64,000 nucleotides of DNA. Origin: Thiomargarita sp. Lineage in GTDB: Bacteria > Pseudomonadota > Gammaproteobacteria > Beggiatoales > Beggiatoaceae. Location of the stretch: NCBI GenBank assembly GCA_020721005.1, contig DYNP01000016.1, positions 1 to 64,000 on the forward strand. The letters run 5' to 3'. Positions 28,207 to 36,964 of the stretch are shown one piece after another. Positions within the stretch are counted from its first letter, which is position 1. Each line of letters starts with the position of its first letter. The translations under genes and the position numbers were made by a program. Under the pieces are notes generated by a model. That model was given only the letters and a program-made list of their open reading frames with translations. It was not told the DNA's origin and made no database searches.

Positions 28207-28207
28207 T

Positions 28208-29530
28208 ATGAAACACAGTCTATGGGCGGTTTTACTGCTCATCTACTACTCTAATGTACACAGCTTTTGTGGCTTCTATGTTGCCAAAGCAGACACTCAA
28301 CTTTTCAACAAAGCCTCTCAAGTTGTGATAGTCCGACAAGATGACAAAACTGTACTCACAATGGCTAATGATTTCAAAGGCGATCCCCAAGAATTTGCCA
28401 TTGTCATCCCGGTCCCCACTTTTATTGAAGAAGGTCAAATTCACATTGGGGACAAACAAATCATCAACCATCTTGACAATTATACTGCTCCTCGTTTGGT
28501 CGAATATTTTGACGACGACCCCTGCCGAGTTTACCTTCGAGAGGCCGGACCTGCCATGTCCGCCGCTCCTAAAAGTGAAAGTTCAGATATGATTCGCTCC
28601 AAAAAAAATAGCCATGGAGTCACCATAGAAGCCGAATATACCATTGGAGAATATGATATTCTCATTCTCTCTGCTCAACAAAGTGACGGGTTGGAACAGT
28701 GGTTGATCGAAAATGACTACAAAATTCCCAAAAAAGCCAACCAAGTCCTGGACAGCTACATTCGACAAAATGTCCGATTTTTCGTAGCCAAAGTCAACTT
28801 AACAGAACACTCCAAACTGGGCTTCTCTTATCTACGTCCCATCCAAGTTGCCTATGAATCTCCCAAATTTATCCTGCCCATTCGTTTGGGAACACTTAAT
28901 GCTGACGGAGATCAAGAACTGTTTATCTACACTCTGACTCAAAAAGGCCGCGTAGAAACCACCAACTACCGAAATGTCAAACTCCCCAGCAATATGGAAC
29001 TGCCCCTATTTATCAAAAAGGAATTTCCCGACTTTTACCGGGCGCTGTTTGAAGAACAAGTCCGCAAACAATCCATGCGAGCCGTTTTCCTAGAATATGC
29101 CTGGGATATGAACTGGTGCGACCCTTGCGCCGCCGATCCTCTTAGCGTAGAAGAATTACAAGAGCTGGGCGTATTTTGGTTAAGAGACCGACGCCCAGAC
29201 AATTGGGCGGAATTGGATGTATTTGTTACCCGCCTCCACCTCCGTTACAATGCAGACACCTTTCCCGAAGACCTCATCTTTCAAGAAACTTCTGATCGAG
29301 AAAATTTCCAAGGCCGCTACATCGTCAGGCATCCTTGGGAAGGAAAAGAAACATGTGACGAAGCCAAACAGTATCGTCAACAACTGGGAGTACGTTATGA
29401 AGGAGAAGCCCGACGATTGGCCGACCTCACTGGTTGGGACATCCAAAAAATCCGTCAAAAAATGAAAATTCCAGAAGAAGGAACTCCAGACTCCAAAACC
29501 TGGTGGCAACGACTCTGGCACCGAAATTAA
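28208..29530 (+). CDS. exported DUF2330 protein
   Basis: 440 residues. Sec signal peptide (MKHSLWAVLLLIYYSNVHS) and then CGFYVAKADTQLFNKASQVVIVRQDDKTVLTMANDFKGDPQEFAIVIPVP, the hallmark N-terminal block of DUF2330. Later Cys residues (NWCDPCAADP) may form disulfides. The function of the family is unknown. ATG 28208 follows AAGGAAAAATAAT and sits one base after the stop of the RnfD-like gene; the frame open further upstream is just overlap with that gene. The pairing suggests an envelope redox or membrane-linked role. Confidence 0.88.
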   Translation: MKHSLWAVLLLIYYSNVHSFCGFYVAKADTQLFNKASQVVIVRQDDKTVLTMANDFKGDPQEFAIVIPVPTFIEEGQIHIGDKQIINHLDNYTAPRLVEYFDDDPCRVYLREAGPAMSAAPKSESSDMIRSKKNSHGVTIEAEYTIGEYDILILSAQQSDGLEQWLIENDYKIPKKANQVLDSYIRQNVRFFVAKVNLTEHSKLGFSYLRPIQVAYESPKFILPIRLGTLNADGDQELFIYTLTQKGRVETTNYRNVKLPSNMELPLFIKKEFPDFYRALFEEQVRKQSMRAVFLEYAWDMNWCDPCAADPLSVEELQELGVFWLRDRRPDNWAELDVFVTRLHLRYNADTFPEDLIFQETSDRENFQGRYIVRHPWEGKETCDEAKQYRQQLGVRYEGEARRLADLTGWDIQKIRQKMKIPEEGTPDSKTWWQRLWHRN

Positions 29531-29698
29531 CCCTCTTAAATGACATGCTTGCCCCTCAACTGCTAGGTTATGCCAGGTGATAACCTAACCTGCCTTTTTC
29601 CGCGCAGCACATGTAGAATGGGCTGACCAACGAGAAGCCCATCAATCGCCCAGAACCACCCCCTACCCCTCCTTGCAAAGGAGGGGGGAAGTAAACAA

Positions 29699-29828
29699 CC
29701 CCCCTTTTTTCCAAGGGAAGATCAAGAATAGCCCCCCCTTTTTTCCAAGGGAAGATCAAGAATAGTCCCCCCTTTTTTCCAAGGGAAGATCAAGAATAGC
29801 CCCCCCTTTTTTCCAAGGGGGGGGTTGG
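29699..29828. repeat. 33-34-bp tandem repeat, three full copies plus a partial
   Basis: Units at 29699-29731, 29732-29765 and 29766-29799 each read C6-7 T6 CCAAGGGAAGATCAAGAATAG. A partial fourth copy runs into a G-rich tract. The CCTTTTTTCCAAGGG core can self-pair. Confidence 0.9.
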
Positions 29829-29835
29829 GGGGGGT

Positions 29836-29887
29836 AAGCGCATGTAGGATAATCCTCACTGTTGATCAGCCTATCCTACATGCGCTT
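29836..29887 (+). terminator. 16-bp stem-loop followed by T-run
   Basis: Perfect 16-bp arms AAGCGCATGTAGGATA (29836-29851) and TATCCTACATGCGCTT (29872-29887), a 20-base loop and then TTTC. It could stop read-through from the DUF2330 operon and insulate the promoter just downstream. Confidence 0.65.
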
Positions 29888-29898
29888 TTTCTTCCACT

Positions 29899-29939
29899 TT
29901 GACCTAGATCAAGGCACATTCCAATTTCTCTCCTATACT
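29899..29939 (+). promoter_or_regulatory. FNR/ANR-type class II promoter
   Basis: TTGACCTAGATCAA (29899-29912) matches the FNR consensus TTGAT-N4-ATCAA at nine of ten specified bases. A -10-like TATACT lies at 29934-29939. If transcription starts seven bases later, near 29947, the box is centred at about -41.5, exactly where FNR binds in class II activation. Confidence 0.7.
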
Positions 29940-30041
29940 AATATTCGATATTGACTCTAACCCAACAAGTCAATTGGTTAACTCAAAACCATTCTTGCAG
30001 TAACTCAGCCTTTACACAACAATTTTAGCCTAGGAAACAAT

Positions 30042-30467
30042 ATGAATAAAACCCTTATTGGATGTGCAACCGCCCTTTCCCTCCTGATCATGCCCTTTGC
30101 CCAAGCCGCCACTATCTGTGACGTGAAAAGCAATCTCAATGAAGCTCGTGCCAGTTTAGTAGCCCTCCTGGATTCCACTGACAAAACCCAACACGAGGCT
30201 CTGAAAACCGCCATCAACACAGCTTCAACTGCAGTTGAAACTGCTATTGCTGACCTTTTGAAGGAAAAAGCGGGCGATTCCCAACTGACCAAATTGAGTG
30301 AAGTGTGGACGGAATTCAAAACCACTCGGGAAACTGAAATCATTCCCGCGATTGATTCTGGAAACGTAGCTAAAGCCAAAGAGTTAGCCACCACCGTACA
30401 AGCCGAACGCGTCAAATCCATGGCAACTTTAGTCACCGAACTGGGCGGAGACAAGTGCACCGACTAA
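30042..30467 (+). CDS. small exported helical protein, predicted FNR-regulated
   Basis: 141 residues with a Sec signal (MNKTLIGCATALSLLIMPFAQA). The mature part is almost all amphipathic helix (NLNEARASLVALL, HEALKTAINTASTAVETAIADLL, VAKAKELATTVQAERV), consistent with a four-helix periplasmic bundle. It has one Cys near each end (ICDV, KCTD) that could form a disulfide; no CXXCH, so not a c-type cytochrome. CTAGGAAACAAT precedes the ATG. The upstream FNR-type promoter suggests expression under low oxygen. Family not recognised. Confidence 0.82.
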   Translation: MNKTLIGCATALSLLIMPFAQAATICDVKSNLNEARASLVALLDSTDKTQHEALKTAINTASTAVETAIADLLKEKAGDSQLTKLSEVWTEFKTTRETEIIPAIDSGNVAKAKELATTVQAERVKSMATLVTELGGDKCTD

Positions 30468-30488
30468 ACCCATAACCCTGGCTTGAAA

Positions 30489-30517
30489 CCACCAGATCGG
30501 CTCCACCGATCCGGTGG
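30489..30517. terminator. hairpin between convergent genes
   Basis: CCACCAGATCGG and CCGATCCGGTGG pair at 11 of 12 positions around a five-base loop. It lies between the exported-protein gene and the rhodanese gene, which converge here. Confidence 0.6.
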
Positions 30518-30527
30518 CACTTGTCCC

Positions 30528-31013
30528 TTAACCATGAGCTTTTAATTTTGGCGCCAACTGATCAGCTCGAACCTTAGAAATCAACAAGTTATCCGCACTA
30601 TCAACATCAATCAATTCCCCCTGCCCATTCCGCAACGGCAACTCAAAATCATTCCATCCCTTAATCCCCGTTTTTAAAGACCACACCTGCTGATATCCCA
30701 TAATTGACAAAGTCAAAGCAGCCAACACACTCCGATTGCCAGAGCGACAAATCACCACAACTTTCCGATCCCTAGCCTTCACCAATTCTGGCACTGTCTC
30801 CTCAAAACCATACTCACAAGCCTGCTCCAAAATACCTCGAGGCACATTTAGAGAATTGGGAATGTGCAACTGAGCAAACTCATAATTTTCTCGCACATCC
30901 AACAATATAGGTCCGGGCACCTGTTCCAACCAAGGCTGCACATCCCAAGGAAACACCTCTTGGACAACCTGTAAACCTTCTGTGATCAAATCTTGATAAC
31001 GTTTCATATTCAT
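30528..31013 (-). CDS. rhodanese-like domain protein
   Basis: 161 residues, one rhodanese domain. LLDVRENYEFAQLHIPNSLNVP and the active-site loop CRSGNRS (Cys followed by a six-residue loop) indicate sulfurtransferase or sulfur-carrier activity. About 30 extra residues on each side are of unknown role. It is 24 bases downstream of ubiB in the same direction, so it may be the last gene of the ubi operon. ATG 31011-31013 or the ATG two codons later could be the start. Confidence 0.88.
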   Translation of the reverse strand: MNMKRYQDLITEGLQVVQEVFPWDVQPWLEQVPGPILLDVRENYEFAQLHIPNSLNVPRGILEQACEYGFEETVPELVKARDRKVVVICRSGNRSVLAALTLSIMGYQQVWSLKTGIKGWNDFELPLRNGQGELIDVDSADNLLISKVRADQLAPKLKAHG

Positions 31014-31037
31014 GCCTGCTCATTGTTATAACCAAGC

Positions 31038-32711
31038 TCAATCAACATTTTTTGCAGTGGACAACGCCAATAACAACAAAAAACATCCCGCTCCCCCCAA
31101 CACAATGCCCAACAACGGCATATTCCACAATTTCCAAGCCTGCAATGACAATATCAAACTGGCACTGAATAACAAACTGCTGCCAATCACCACCCATTGC
31201 AAACGTTTTTGTTGATGATGAATTTCCCCTTTCAACTCCACAAGTCCTTGATGCAACTGCTTTAAACGTTCCGATTGAGTCTGTTGTTGCACCAAACTTT
31301 CATGGACCAACAATGGTAAATCTGGCAACTTTTCTGCCCACAAAGGCAAATTACTGCGAATGCCTCGAAAAAATGCCCGAAATCCCACCCGCTCATCCAT
31401 CCAACGTTCCAAATAAGGCTTAGCCGTTTTCCAAAGATCCAAGTCGGGATACAATTGTCGACCTAACCCCTCAATATTCAACAATGTTTTCTGTAACAAT
31501 ACCAACTGGGGTTGCACTTCCATATTGAAACGGCGAGCCGTCTGAAACAAACGCAATAACACCAATCCAAAAGAAATTTCCTTTAACGGCCTGTCAAAAA
31601 TAGGCTCACACACACTCCGAATAGCTCCTTCAAATTCTTCCACTCGTGTATTTGGAGGTACCCATCCCGAAGACACATGCAATTCTGCCACTCGATGATA
31701 ATCGCGTCGAAAAAATGCCAAAAAATTGGCGGCCAAATAATGCTGATCCTGTTGACTTAACGTGCCCATGATCCCAAAATCCACCGCAATATAGTGGGGA
31801 CGCCCTGGCTGACTCACATCCACAAAAATATTCCCCGGGTGCATGTCAGCATGAAAAAAATTATCCCTAAACACTTGAGTGAAAAAGATTTCAACTCCAG
31901 ATTCGGCAAGATATTTAAAATTAGTCCCCTGTTGTCTTAAAGTTGCTATATCACTGATGGGAACACCATGAATTCTCTCCATCACCAAACAATTGGGATG
32001 AGTATAATTCCATTCCACTTCGGGAATATACAACAGATCCAATTGATTGAAATTGCGTCTCAATTGTGTGGCATTGGCTGCCTCCTGCATCAGATCCAAT
32101 TCATTGTACAAATTCTTTTCAAATTCTGCCACCACTTCTCGCGGTCTCAAGCGACGCCCCTCGCTCCAATAACGATTGGCAATGTCAGCAAATAAATACA
32201 ATAATTCAATATCTTTGCGAATCCGCGGTTTAATTCCCGGGCGCACAATTTTAATCACTACCTCACGCCCATTGTGCAAACGGGCTGCATGGACTTGGGC
32301 AATGGAAGCGGCTGCCAACGGTTGCTCATTAAATTCGGAAAATACTTCTTCCAGAGAATGACCATAGGTGCGTTCGAGAATTTGACGAGCCAATTGCCCA
32401 TCAAAAGGAGGCACCCGGTCTTGTAATCGGGCCAATTCCACCGCCACATCATCTGGCAACAGGTCTCGACGAGTGGATAAAATTTGCCCGAATTTTACAA
32501 AAATAGGTCCCAATTCTTCCAAAGCCAAACGAATGCGCATGCCTCGAGACAAATGTTTGGGGCGCAACCAATATCCTGGGGTTAAATAGCCCAGTAAGTG
32601 CAAGGGACCAAAGAGCTTTGTGGATAAAATCAATTCATCCAGACCATAACGCACAATCACTTGGTAAATGCCAAATAAACGAGTAATTTGCCGAATAGGT
32701 AAATGCAACAT
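31038..32711 (-). CDS. ubiB: ubiquinone biosynthesis kinase-like protein UbiB
   Basis: 557 residues. Atypical ABC1/ADCK ATPase needed for ubiquinone synthesis, probably acting at the membrane on the Ubi complex or lipid intermediates. The family KxGQ motif reads [15 protein letters not shown] (K73-Q76). [21 protein letters not shown] and VDFGIMG give the kinase-like core. Two C-terminal transmembrane helices ([17 protein letters not shown] and the following segment) anchor it. Three bases separate it from ubiJ. Confidence 0.96.
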   Translation of the reverse strand: MLHLPIRQITRLFGIYQVIVRYGLDELILSTKLFGPLHLLGYLTPGYWLRPKHLSRGMRIRLALEELGPIFVKFGQILSTRRDLLPDDVAVELARLQDRVPPFDGQLARQILERTYGHSLEEVFSEFNEQPLAAASIAQVHAARLHNGREVVIKIVRPGIKPRIRKDIELLYLFADIANRYWSEGRRLRPREVVAEFEKNLYNELDLMQEAANATQLRRNFNQLDLLYIPEVEWNYTHPNCLVMERIHGVPISDIATLRQQGTNFKYLAESGVEIFFTQVFRDNFFHADMHPGNIFVDVSQPGRPHYIAVDFGIMGTLSQQDQHYLAANFLAFFRRDYHRVAELHVSSGWVPPNTRVEEFEGAIRSVCEPIFDRPLKEISFGLVLLRLFQTARRFNMEVQPQLVLLQKTLLNIEGLGRQLYPDLDLWKTAKPYLERWMDERVGFRAFFRGIRSNLPLWAEKLPDLPLLVHESLVQQQTQSERLKQLHQGLVELKGEIHHQQKRLQWVVIGSSLLFSASLILSLQAWKLWNMPLLGIVLGGAGCFLLLLALSTAKNVD

Positions 32712-32714
32712 GAA

Positions 32715-33302
32715 TTAGGCCATCAGCCGTTGAATTTGTTGAGAAAGTCTTTCCACATCATCCCTTAATATAGCCACTTCATTTAGAAAATCTTGCATTT
32801 CAGCCTGACCAGGCAAGTAATGAACTTCTTCCTGTAAATATTCAACCCAATTGCGTTGTAAAGTGGAAAATTGGTGTTGGGCATACTGTTGTCCTTGGTG
32901 GTGCCAACGAGACAGAGTATGAGCAGGCCAATCGCCCAAAAAGCGGGAACATTGTTCCTCCCAATCAATTTCTAAATGTTTTAGGATGTGCACAAAGCGT
33001 TGTAAAGTATGGACTTCTCCTTCTATATTTAACATTTTTTGTTGAGCCAACGGTTGTTCAGATTGTAGCAATTGGCGCAATAAAGTGAAGGGAGGCGCGC
33101 TGACTCGAACATCAGCGGGACCTTCATAATCAGTCAGCAGAATGACTCCTTGTTGATCCGGGAATATGGAAATGGTCATGTTCAAACCTTGCAGTTCCAC
33201 TTGGATGATTTTGCCCACCAGCGGTTCTAAAGCAGCTAAACTGACCGGGTCCCATTGCAAGGATTGGTTCAGTATTTTTTCAAAGGGAGTTAAGAGTTTC
33301 AT
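32715..33302 (-). CDS. ubiJ: ubiquinone biosynthesis accessory factor UbiJ (SCP2 domain)
   Basis: 195 residues. An N-terminal SCP2-like lipid-binding domain (about 10-105: LNQSLQWDPVSLAALEPLVGKIIQVELQGL) and a helical C-terminus (DDVERLSQQIQRLMA) match UbiJ, which binds ubiquinone intermediates in the soluble Ubi complex. It overlaps the RDD gene by four bases and leads into ubiB, so coupling within one operon is likely. Confidence 0.9.
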   Translation of the reverse strand: MKLLTPFEKILNQSLQWDPVSLAALEPLVGKIIQVELQGLNMTISIFPDQQGVILLTDYEGPADVRVSAPPFTLLRQLLQSEQPLAQQKMLNIEGEVHTLQRFVHILKHLEIDWEEQCSRFLGDWPAHTLSRWHHQGQQYAQHQFSTLQRNWVEYLQEEVHYLPGQAEMQDFLNEVAILRDDVERLSQQIQRLMA

Positions 33303-33757
33303 TGCGCCTCCTTCATGAGTTGGGATAAAGGTATTTGGGATTCATCTCGCAAAATGACCACGGTGCGGGCCATTTTATCATGCCAGCCTTGTTTACGAGT
33401 ATCGCGCAAAATCCATAAAAAACCCAGTCCCAATGGTATCGCGGAAATAAAATAGCCAAGGTAACGAAGCAAGGCTTGGAGAGGAGTGATTGCAGTGTAA
33501 GTGGTGACTTGCACTATTTCACAGTTAAACAATAGTTTACCTGGGGTGGCTGCACAGCGTATCCAATAGAGAATAATGATAAGAGCTGCCAACAGGTCAT
33601 TAACTAAAAACAGTTGCCAGGGTGATTGCTCAATTTTTTCAATGGAGAAATAATCCAATCCATAATTCAGAATCAGAAACAGGGTGCCCAGCAGCGATGA
33701 GTCAATAAATAGGGCAGCCAGTCGGCGCCAAAAACCTGCATAAGTTATTGAAGTCAC
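33299..33757 (-). CDS. RDD family membrane protein
   Basis: 152 residues, three to four transmembrane helices. The RDD signature is in [18 protein letters not shown], with the conserved Arg and Asp, and [11 protein letters not shown] follows in the usual place. RDD proteins have been linked to transport or ion exchange, but no role in ubiquinone synthesis is established. It overlaps ubiE and ubiJ by four bases on each side, so it is fully embedded in the ubi operon. Confidence 0.88.
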   Translation of the reverse strand: MTSITYAGFWRRLAALFIDSSLLGTLFLILNYGLDYFSIEKIEQSPWQLFLVNDLLAALIIILYWIRCAATPGKLLFNCEIVQVTTYTAITPLQALLRYLGYFISAIPLGLGFLWILRDTRKQGWHDKMARTVVILRDESQIPLSQLMKEAQ

Positions 33758-34500
33758 AGTTTAAATCCTCGATGTACTGCCACTATGCCACCGCTCAAAT
33801 TATGACAGTCACAGCGTTCAAAACCGGCCTGTTCCAAAAGAGATAACAGTTGTGCCTGGTTGGGATGCATCCGAATGGATTCTGCTAAATAACGGTAACT
33901 GTGAGCGTCTTTGGCTATCAGTTGCCCCAATTTGGGTAAAATGTTGAAAGAATACCAGTCATACAAGGGTTTAAGAGGTTTAATTTTCAATTCTGAGAAT
34001 TCCAAAATTAATAAACGCCCTCCAGGTTTTAATACTCGAAATAGTGAGTGTAAAGCGGCTTCTTTGTCAGTGACATTGCGCAATCCAAACGCCAGGGTGA
34101 TCAGGTCAAAACTGGCGTCTGCAAACGGCAGTTGTTCGGCATTGACTTGGGCATAGTGCACCAATATGCCTTGGTTAAATAAACGTTCTCGACCCACTTG
34201 TAACATGCTTGCATTGATATCCGCCAGTACTACTTGACCGGTGGGGGCTACTTTTTCTGCCAATTTTAACGCCAAGTCTCCAGTACCGCCGGCCAAGTCC
34301 AATACGATTTCTCCGGGACGTGCTTGAGCCAAACTGAGGGTAAATTGTTTCCAACAGCGGTGAATGCCCAATGACATCAGATCGTTCATGAGATCGTAGC
34401 GAGGGGCAACTGAGGCAAATACTTGGGTTACTCGTTGCACTTTTTCGTGAATGGGAACTTGAGTAAAGCCAAAGTGGGTGGTTTTTTTGTCAGAAGTCAT
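33754..34500 (-). CDS. ubiE: ubiquinone/menaquinone C-methyltransferase UbiE
   Basis: 248 residues. SAM-dependent C-methylation of demethyl-quinol intermediates. Signatures: [21 protein letters not shown] motif [40 protein letters not shown] and the C-terminal [11 protein letters not shown]. First gene of ubiE-RDD-ubiJ-ubiB(-rhodanese). Confidence 0.97.
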   Translation of the reverse strand: MTSDKKTTHFGFTQVPIHEKVQRVTQVFASVAPRYDLMNDLMSLGIHRCWKQFTLSLAQARPGEIVLDLAGGTGDLALKLAEKVAPTGQVVLADINASMLQVGRERLFNQGILVHYAQVNAEQLPFADASFDLITLAFGLRNVTDKEAALHSLFRVLKPGGRLLILEFSELKIKPLKPLYDWYSFNILPKLGQLIAKDAHSYRYLAESIRMHPNQAQLLSLLEQAGFERCDCHNLSGGIVAVHRGFKL

Positions 34501-34575
34501 AATGTGGTTTCCAAGTTAAGTTTGGAGCCTGGGCTAAGTGAGTGTTTAAATCAGTTACAGGTAAATATATGCCAT

Positions 34576-34618
34576 AAAAAAACCGCTGAGTCTTTTACCA
34601 GGGCTCAACGGTTTTTTT
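34576..34618 (-). terminator. bidirectional Rho-independent terminator
   Basis: A7-CCGCTGAG ... CTCAACGG-T7 forms an eight-pair stem (one G-T) with A and T runs on either side. On the minus strand it ends the tectonin transcript just before ubiE. Confidence 0.85.
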
Positions 34619-34726
34619 GCCAGGGTTGCAATGTGTCAGTTATATGGGATGATAGACCACACCTTTTTATATTACCCATCATTTGATATCGGTGGGCACT
34701 TGATAAAAGTGATTATCCTAACTGAA

Positions 34727-35431
34727 TCAGTAATCGGCACAATCCAATTGTACTAAGGTACCCGGCACTTGTTGCCAGGCTTGACCCGTCCAACGGAATA
34801 CCAGATTTTGGGCATCAATGCTCCATACCGTTCCCTTCACGCCGACACACACTTGTTTGGCGCTGCCTTCTACCCGTTGCCAGCCTTGGGGACCGCCCCA
34901 CCGGTAAACATGGTCATTGGCACTGGTGCCCCAGATGTTGTTGGCATCGGCAACGTCGACTTGTTTTAAAACTCCAGGAATTTGTACCCAGCCTTGATTG
35001 GCATCGTAGGCCCAGATTTCGTTTTGTGGGTTAACGCCCCATACGGTGCCATCTGCTCCGACTGAGATTTGGGAAAATTTACCTGCCAATTGTTGCCAAC
35101 CATTGCCAGTCCAACGGAAAACGTCATTTTTGGCATCCACGGACCAAATGTGATCCTTGTTCCCAACGTCCACTTGTTTGGCACTGCCGGGAATTTGAAT
35201 CCAATTGTTATTGCTGTTCTCATAGGCCCAAACTTCATCTTTGGCATTGACTCCCCAAACGGTACCGTCAGTGGCCACGGAAACTTGTTTCAATTGGCCT
35301 TCTATCCGTTGCCAATCAATACCTATCCAGCGGAAAACCTCGCCATTGGCATTGACTCCCCACATTAGTTCGGCGTGTACCCCAGGCGCCATACTGAATA
35401 TAAAACATCCTAATAAGGCTAATTTTTTCAT
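34727..35431 (-). CDS. secreted six-repeat tectonin-domain protein
   Basis: 234 residues. Sec signal peptide (MKKLALLGCFIFSMAPGVHA) and six tandem repeats of about 35 residues, alternating (V/I)WGVNA...VFRW and WAYE..., each ending in a KQVDV or SQISV strand. This predicts a six-bladed beta-propeller of the tectonin type, known as lectins that bind sugars or methylated glycans. ATG 35431 has AAGGA six bases upstream and starts at the signal; the frame is open 16 codons further. A strong terminator lies downstream, so it is probably monocistronic. Confidence 0.92.
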   Translation of the reverse strand: MKKLALLGCFIFSMAPGVHAELMWGVNANGEVFRWIGIDWQRIEGQLKQVSVATDGTVWGVNAKDEVWAYENSNNNWIQIPGSAKQVDVGNKDHIWSVDAKNDVFRWTGNGWQQLAGKFSQISVGADGTVWGVNPQNEIWAYDANQGWVQIPGVLKQVDVADANNIWGTSANDHVYRWGGPQGWQRVEGSAKQVCVGVKGTVWSIDAQNLVFRWTGQAWQQVPGTLVQLDCADY

Positions 35432-35560
35432 GTAAATTCCTTCTGAAACTTGGTGTGATAAAGTATATAAGCATATCATGAATGACTTGTGAATTCAACG
35501 AATTTTAGTAGGCGTGTTGAAATACTATGCAGGCGTGATGAAATGGACCGTCAATAATAC

Positions 35561-36454
35561 TTAATCAGCAGGAAATACTCCAGTAGACAGATAACGATCT
35601 CCTCGATCGCAGATAATAACCACGATCACTGCATTTTCCAGCTGTTGCGCCAGTTGTAACGCCGCAGCCACTGCACCTCCAGAAGAGATGCCGGCAAAAA
35701 TGCCTTCTTGAACTGCCAAGGCTCGAGTGGTTGATTCGGCGGCGGCTTGATCGATGTCTATCATCTGATCAACTTGTCGGGCATCAAAAATTTTGGGTAA
35801 ATACTCTGGAGTCCAACGTCGAATGCCGGGAATGCTAGCGCCTTCTGCAGGTTGAACTCCGACAATACGTACTGCAGGGTTCACTTGTTTCAAGTAACGA
35901 GAAACTCCCATAATTGTGCCTGTGGTGCCCATGGCACTGACAAAATGAGTGACTCTGCCTTGAGTATCTCGCCAAATTTCCGGTCCCGTGTTTTGATAGT
36001 GAGCCAGTGGATTGTCAGGATTGTCAAATTGATTGAGAATTTTGCCTTGCCCCTCACGTTCCATCTGCAATGCCAAGTCCCGAGCTGCTTCCATGCTGCC
36101 TTCCTTGGATACCAAGACCAGTTGCGCCCCAAAGGCTTTCATCAACATGCGTCGTTCTACGCTCATATTTTCCGGCATAATCAATGACAAACGATACCCT
36201 TTCATTGCGGCCACCATGGCCAAGGCAATGCCAGTATTCCCACTGGTTGCTTCTATCAAATGATCACCGGGTTGAATTTCTCCGCGCATTTCTGCCTGTT
36301 GAATCATGCTCAAAGCGGGTCGATCTTTAACTGAACCGGCGGGATTATGTCCCTCCAATTTGGCCAAAATCACATTGGAAGAATTGCCGGGTAACCGTTG
36401 CAAACGAATCAATGGGGTATTGCCGACACACTGTTCAATAGTGGGATATTTCAT
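35561..36454 (-). CDS. cysM: cysteine synthase B (O-acetylserine sulfhydrylase)
   Basis: 297 residues. PLP enzyme making cysteine from O-acetylserine and sulfide or thiosulfate. PLP lysine K43 in NPAGSVKDRPA, the substrate loop EATSGNTGIALA, GTTGTIMGVSRYLK and GISSGGAVAAAL are all present. The SVKDRPA form and short length favour CysM over CysK. Confidence 0.93.
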   Translation of the reverse strand: MKYPTIEQCVGNTPLIRLQRLPGNSSNVILAKLEGHNPAGSVKDRPALSMIQQAEMRGEIQPGDHLIEATSGNTGIALAMVAAMKGYRLSLIMPENMSVERRMLMKAFGAQLVLVSKEGSMEAARDLALQMEREGQGKILNQFDNPDNPLAHYQNTGPEIWRDTQGRVTHFVSAMGTTGTIMGVSRYLKQVNPAVRIVGVQPAEGASIPGIRRWTPEYLPKIFDARQVDQMIDIDQAAAESTTRALAVQEGIFAGISSGGAVAAALQLAQQLENAVIVVIICDRGDRYLSTGVFPAD

Positions 36455-36502
36455 GCAGTTGCCTTATCAGTCAAAATAATATCTTAAAATCATCATCTTA
36501 GC

Positions 36503-36964
36503 TTATAACAATTCCTTAGCCAAGATGAGACCATGTTCCTTACCGTGTTGTCCATCAAGATAGTAATTTTTACGTATACCAATCTGATTAAAACCCATCT
36601 TCAAATACAAATGTAAAGCAATCTGGTTGGACATGCGCACTTCCAAAAATACAGTTTTCACTGCCTCTTGATAGGCAATATCGAGCAAATGTTGCAATAA
36701 ACAAGTCCCATAGCCAATTCCTTGATAATAGGGATGAATACAAAGATTGAGCACATGAGCCTCTGCTGCACCCACTGACAATAATCCGTAACCAATCACT
36801 TGCTCATCAAGCACCAGGACCCAAGCCCGATAACCCACTCTTAAACAATCTGCAAAAATTTGCTCACTCCAAGGAGAAATTTGAGTCACCTTTTCAATTT
36901 CCAAAATAGCAGTCAAATCAGTAAATTGCATGGTTCTCAATTGAAGGTTGGGGGAACTGTCCAT
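36503..36964 (-). CDS. rimI: ribosomal protein bS18-alanine N-acetyltransferase
   Basis: 153 residues, GNAT fold. GYGTCLLQHLLDIAYQ binds acetyl-CoA and LEVRMSNQIALHLYLKMGFNQIGIRKNYY is the RimI C-terminal signature. The start ATG at 36962-36964 overlaps the stop of the preceding gene by one base (TAATG), which fits translational coupling; a longer open frame to 37012 lies inside the preceding gene. Confidence 0.92.
   Translation of the reverse strand: MDSSPNLQLRTMQFTDLTAILEIEKVTQISPWSEQIFADCLRVGYRAWVLVLDEQVIGYGLLSVGAAEAHVLNLCIHPYYQGIGYGTCLLQHLLDIAYQEAVKTVFLEVRMSNQIALHLYLKMGFNQIGIRKNYYLDGQHGKEHGLILAKELL

Larger units (their letters stand above)
29531..30041. other. intergenic region with tandem repeat, terminator and FNR-type promoter
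   Basis: No gene seen. It holds a CCTCCTTGCAAAGGAGG-type motif near 29669-29685, the 33-bp tandem repeat, a 16-bp stem-loop and the promoter of the gene at 30042, each listed separately. Confidence 0.7.

Noticed and set aside
27983-28207. Upstream extension of the DUF2330 frame by 75 codons
   Set aside because: It overlaps the RnfD-like gene in another frame; the signal peptide and ribosome-binding site place the start at 28208.
30005-30460. Antisense open frame of 151 codons over the small exported protein
   Set aside because: The plus-strand gene has a promoter, ribosome-binding site and signal peptide; the antisense frame has none of these.
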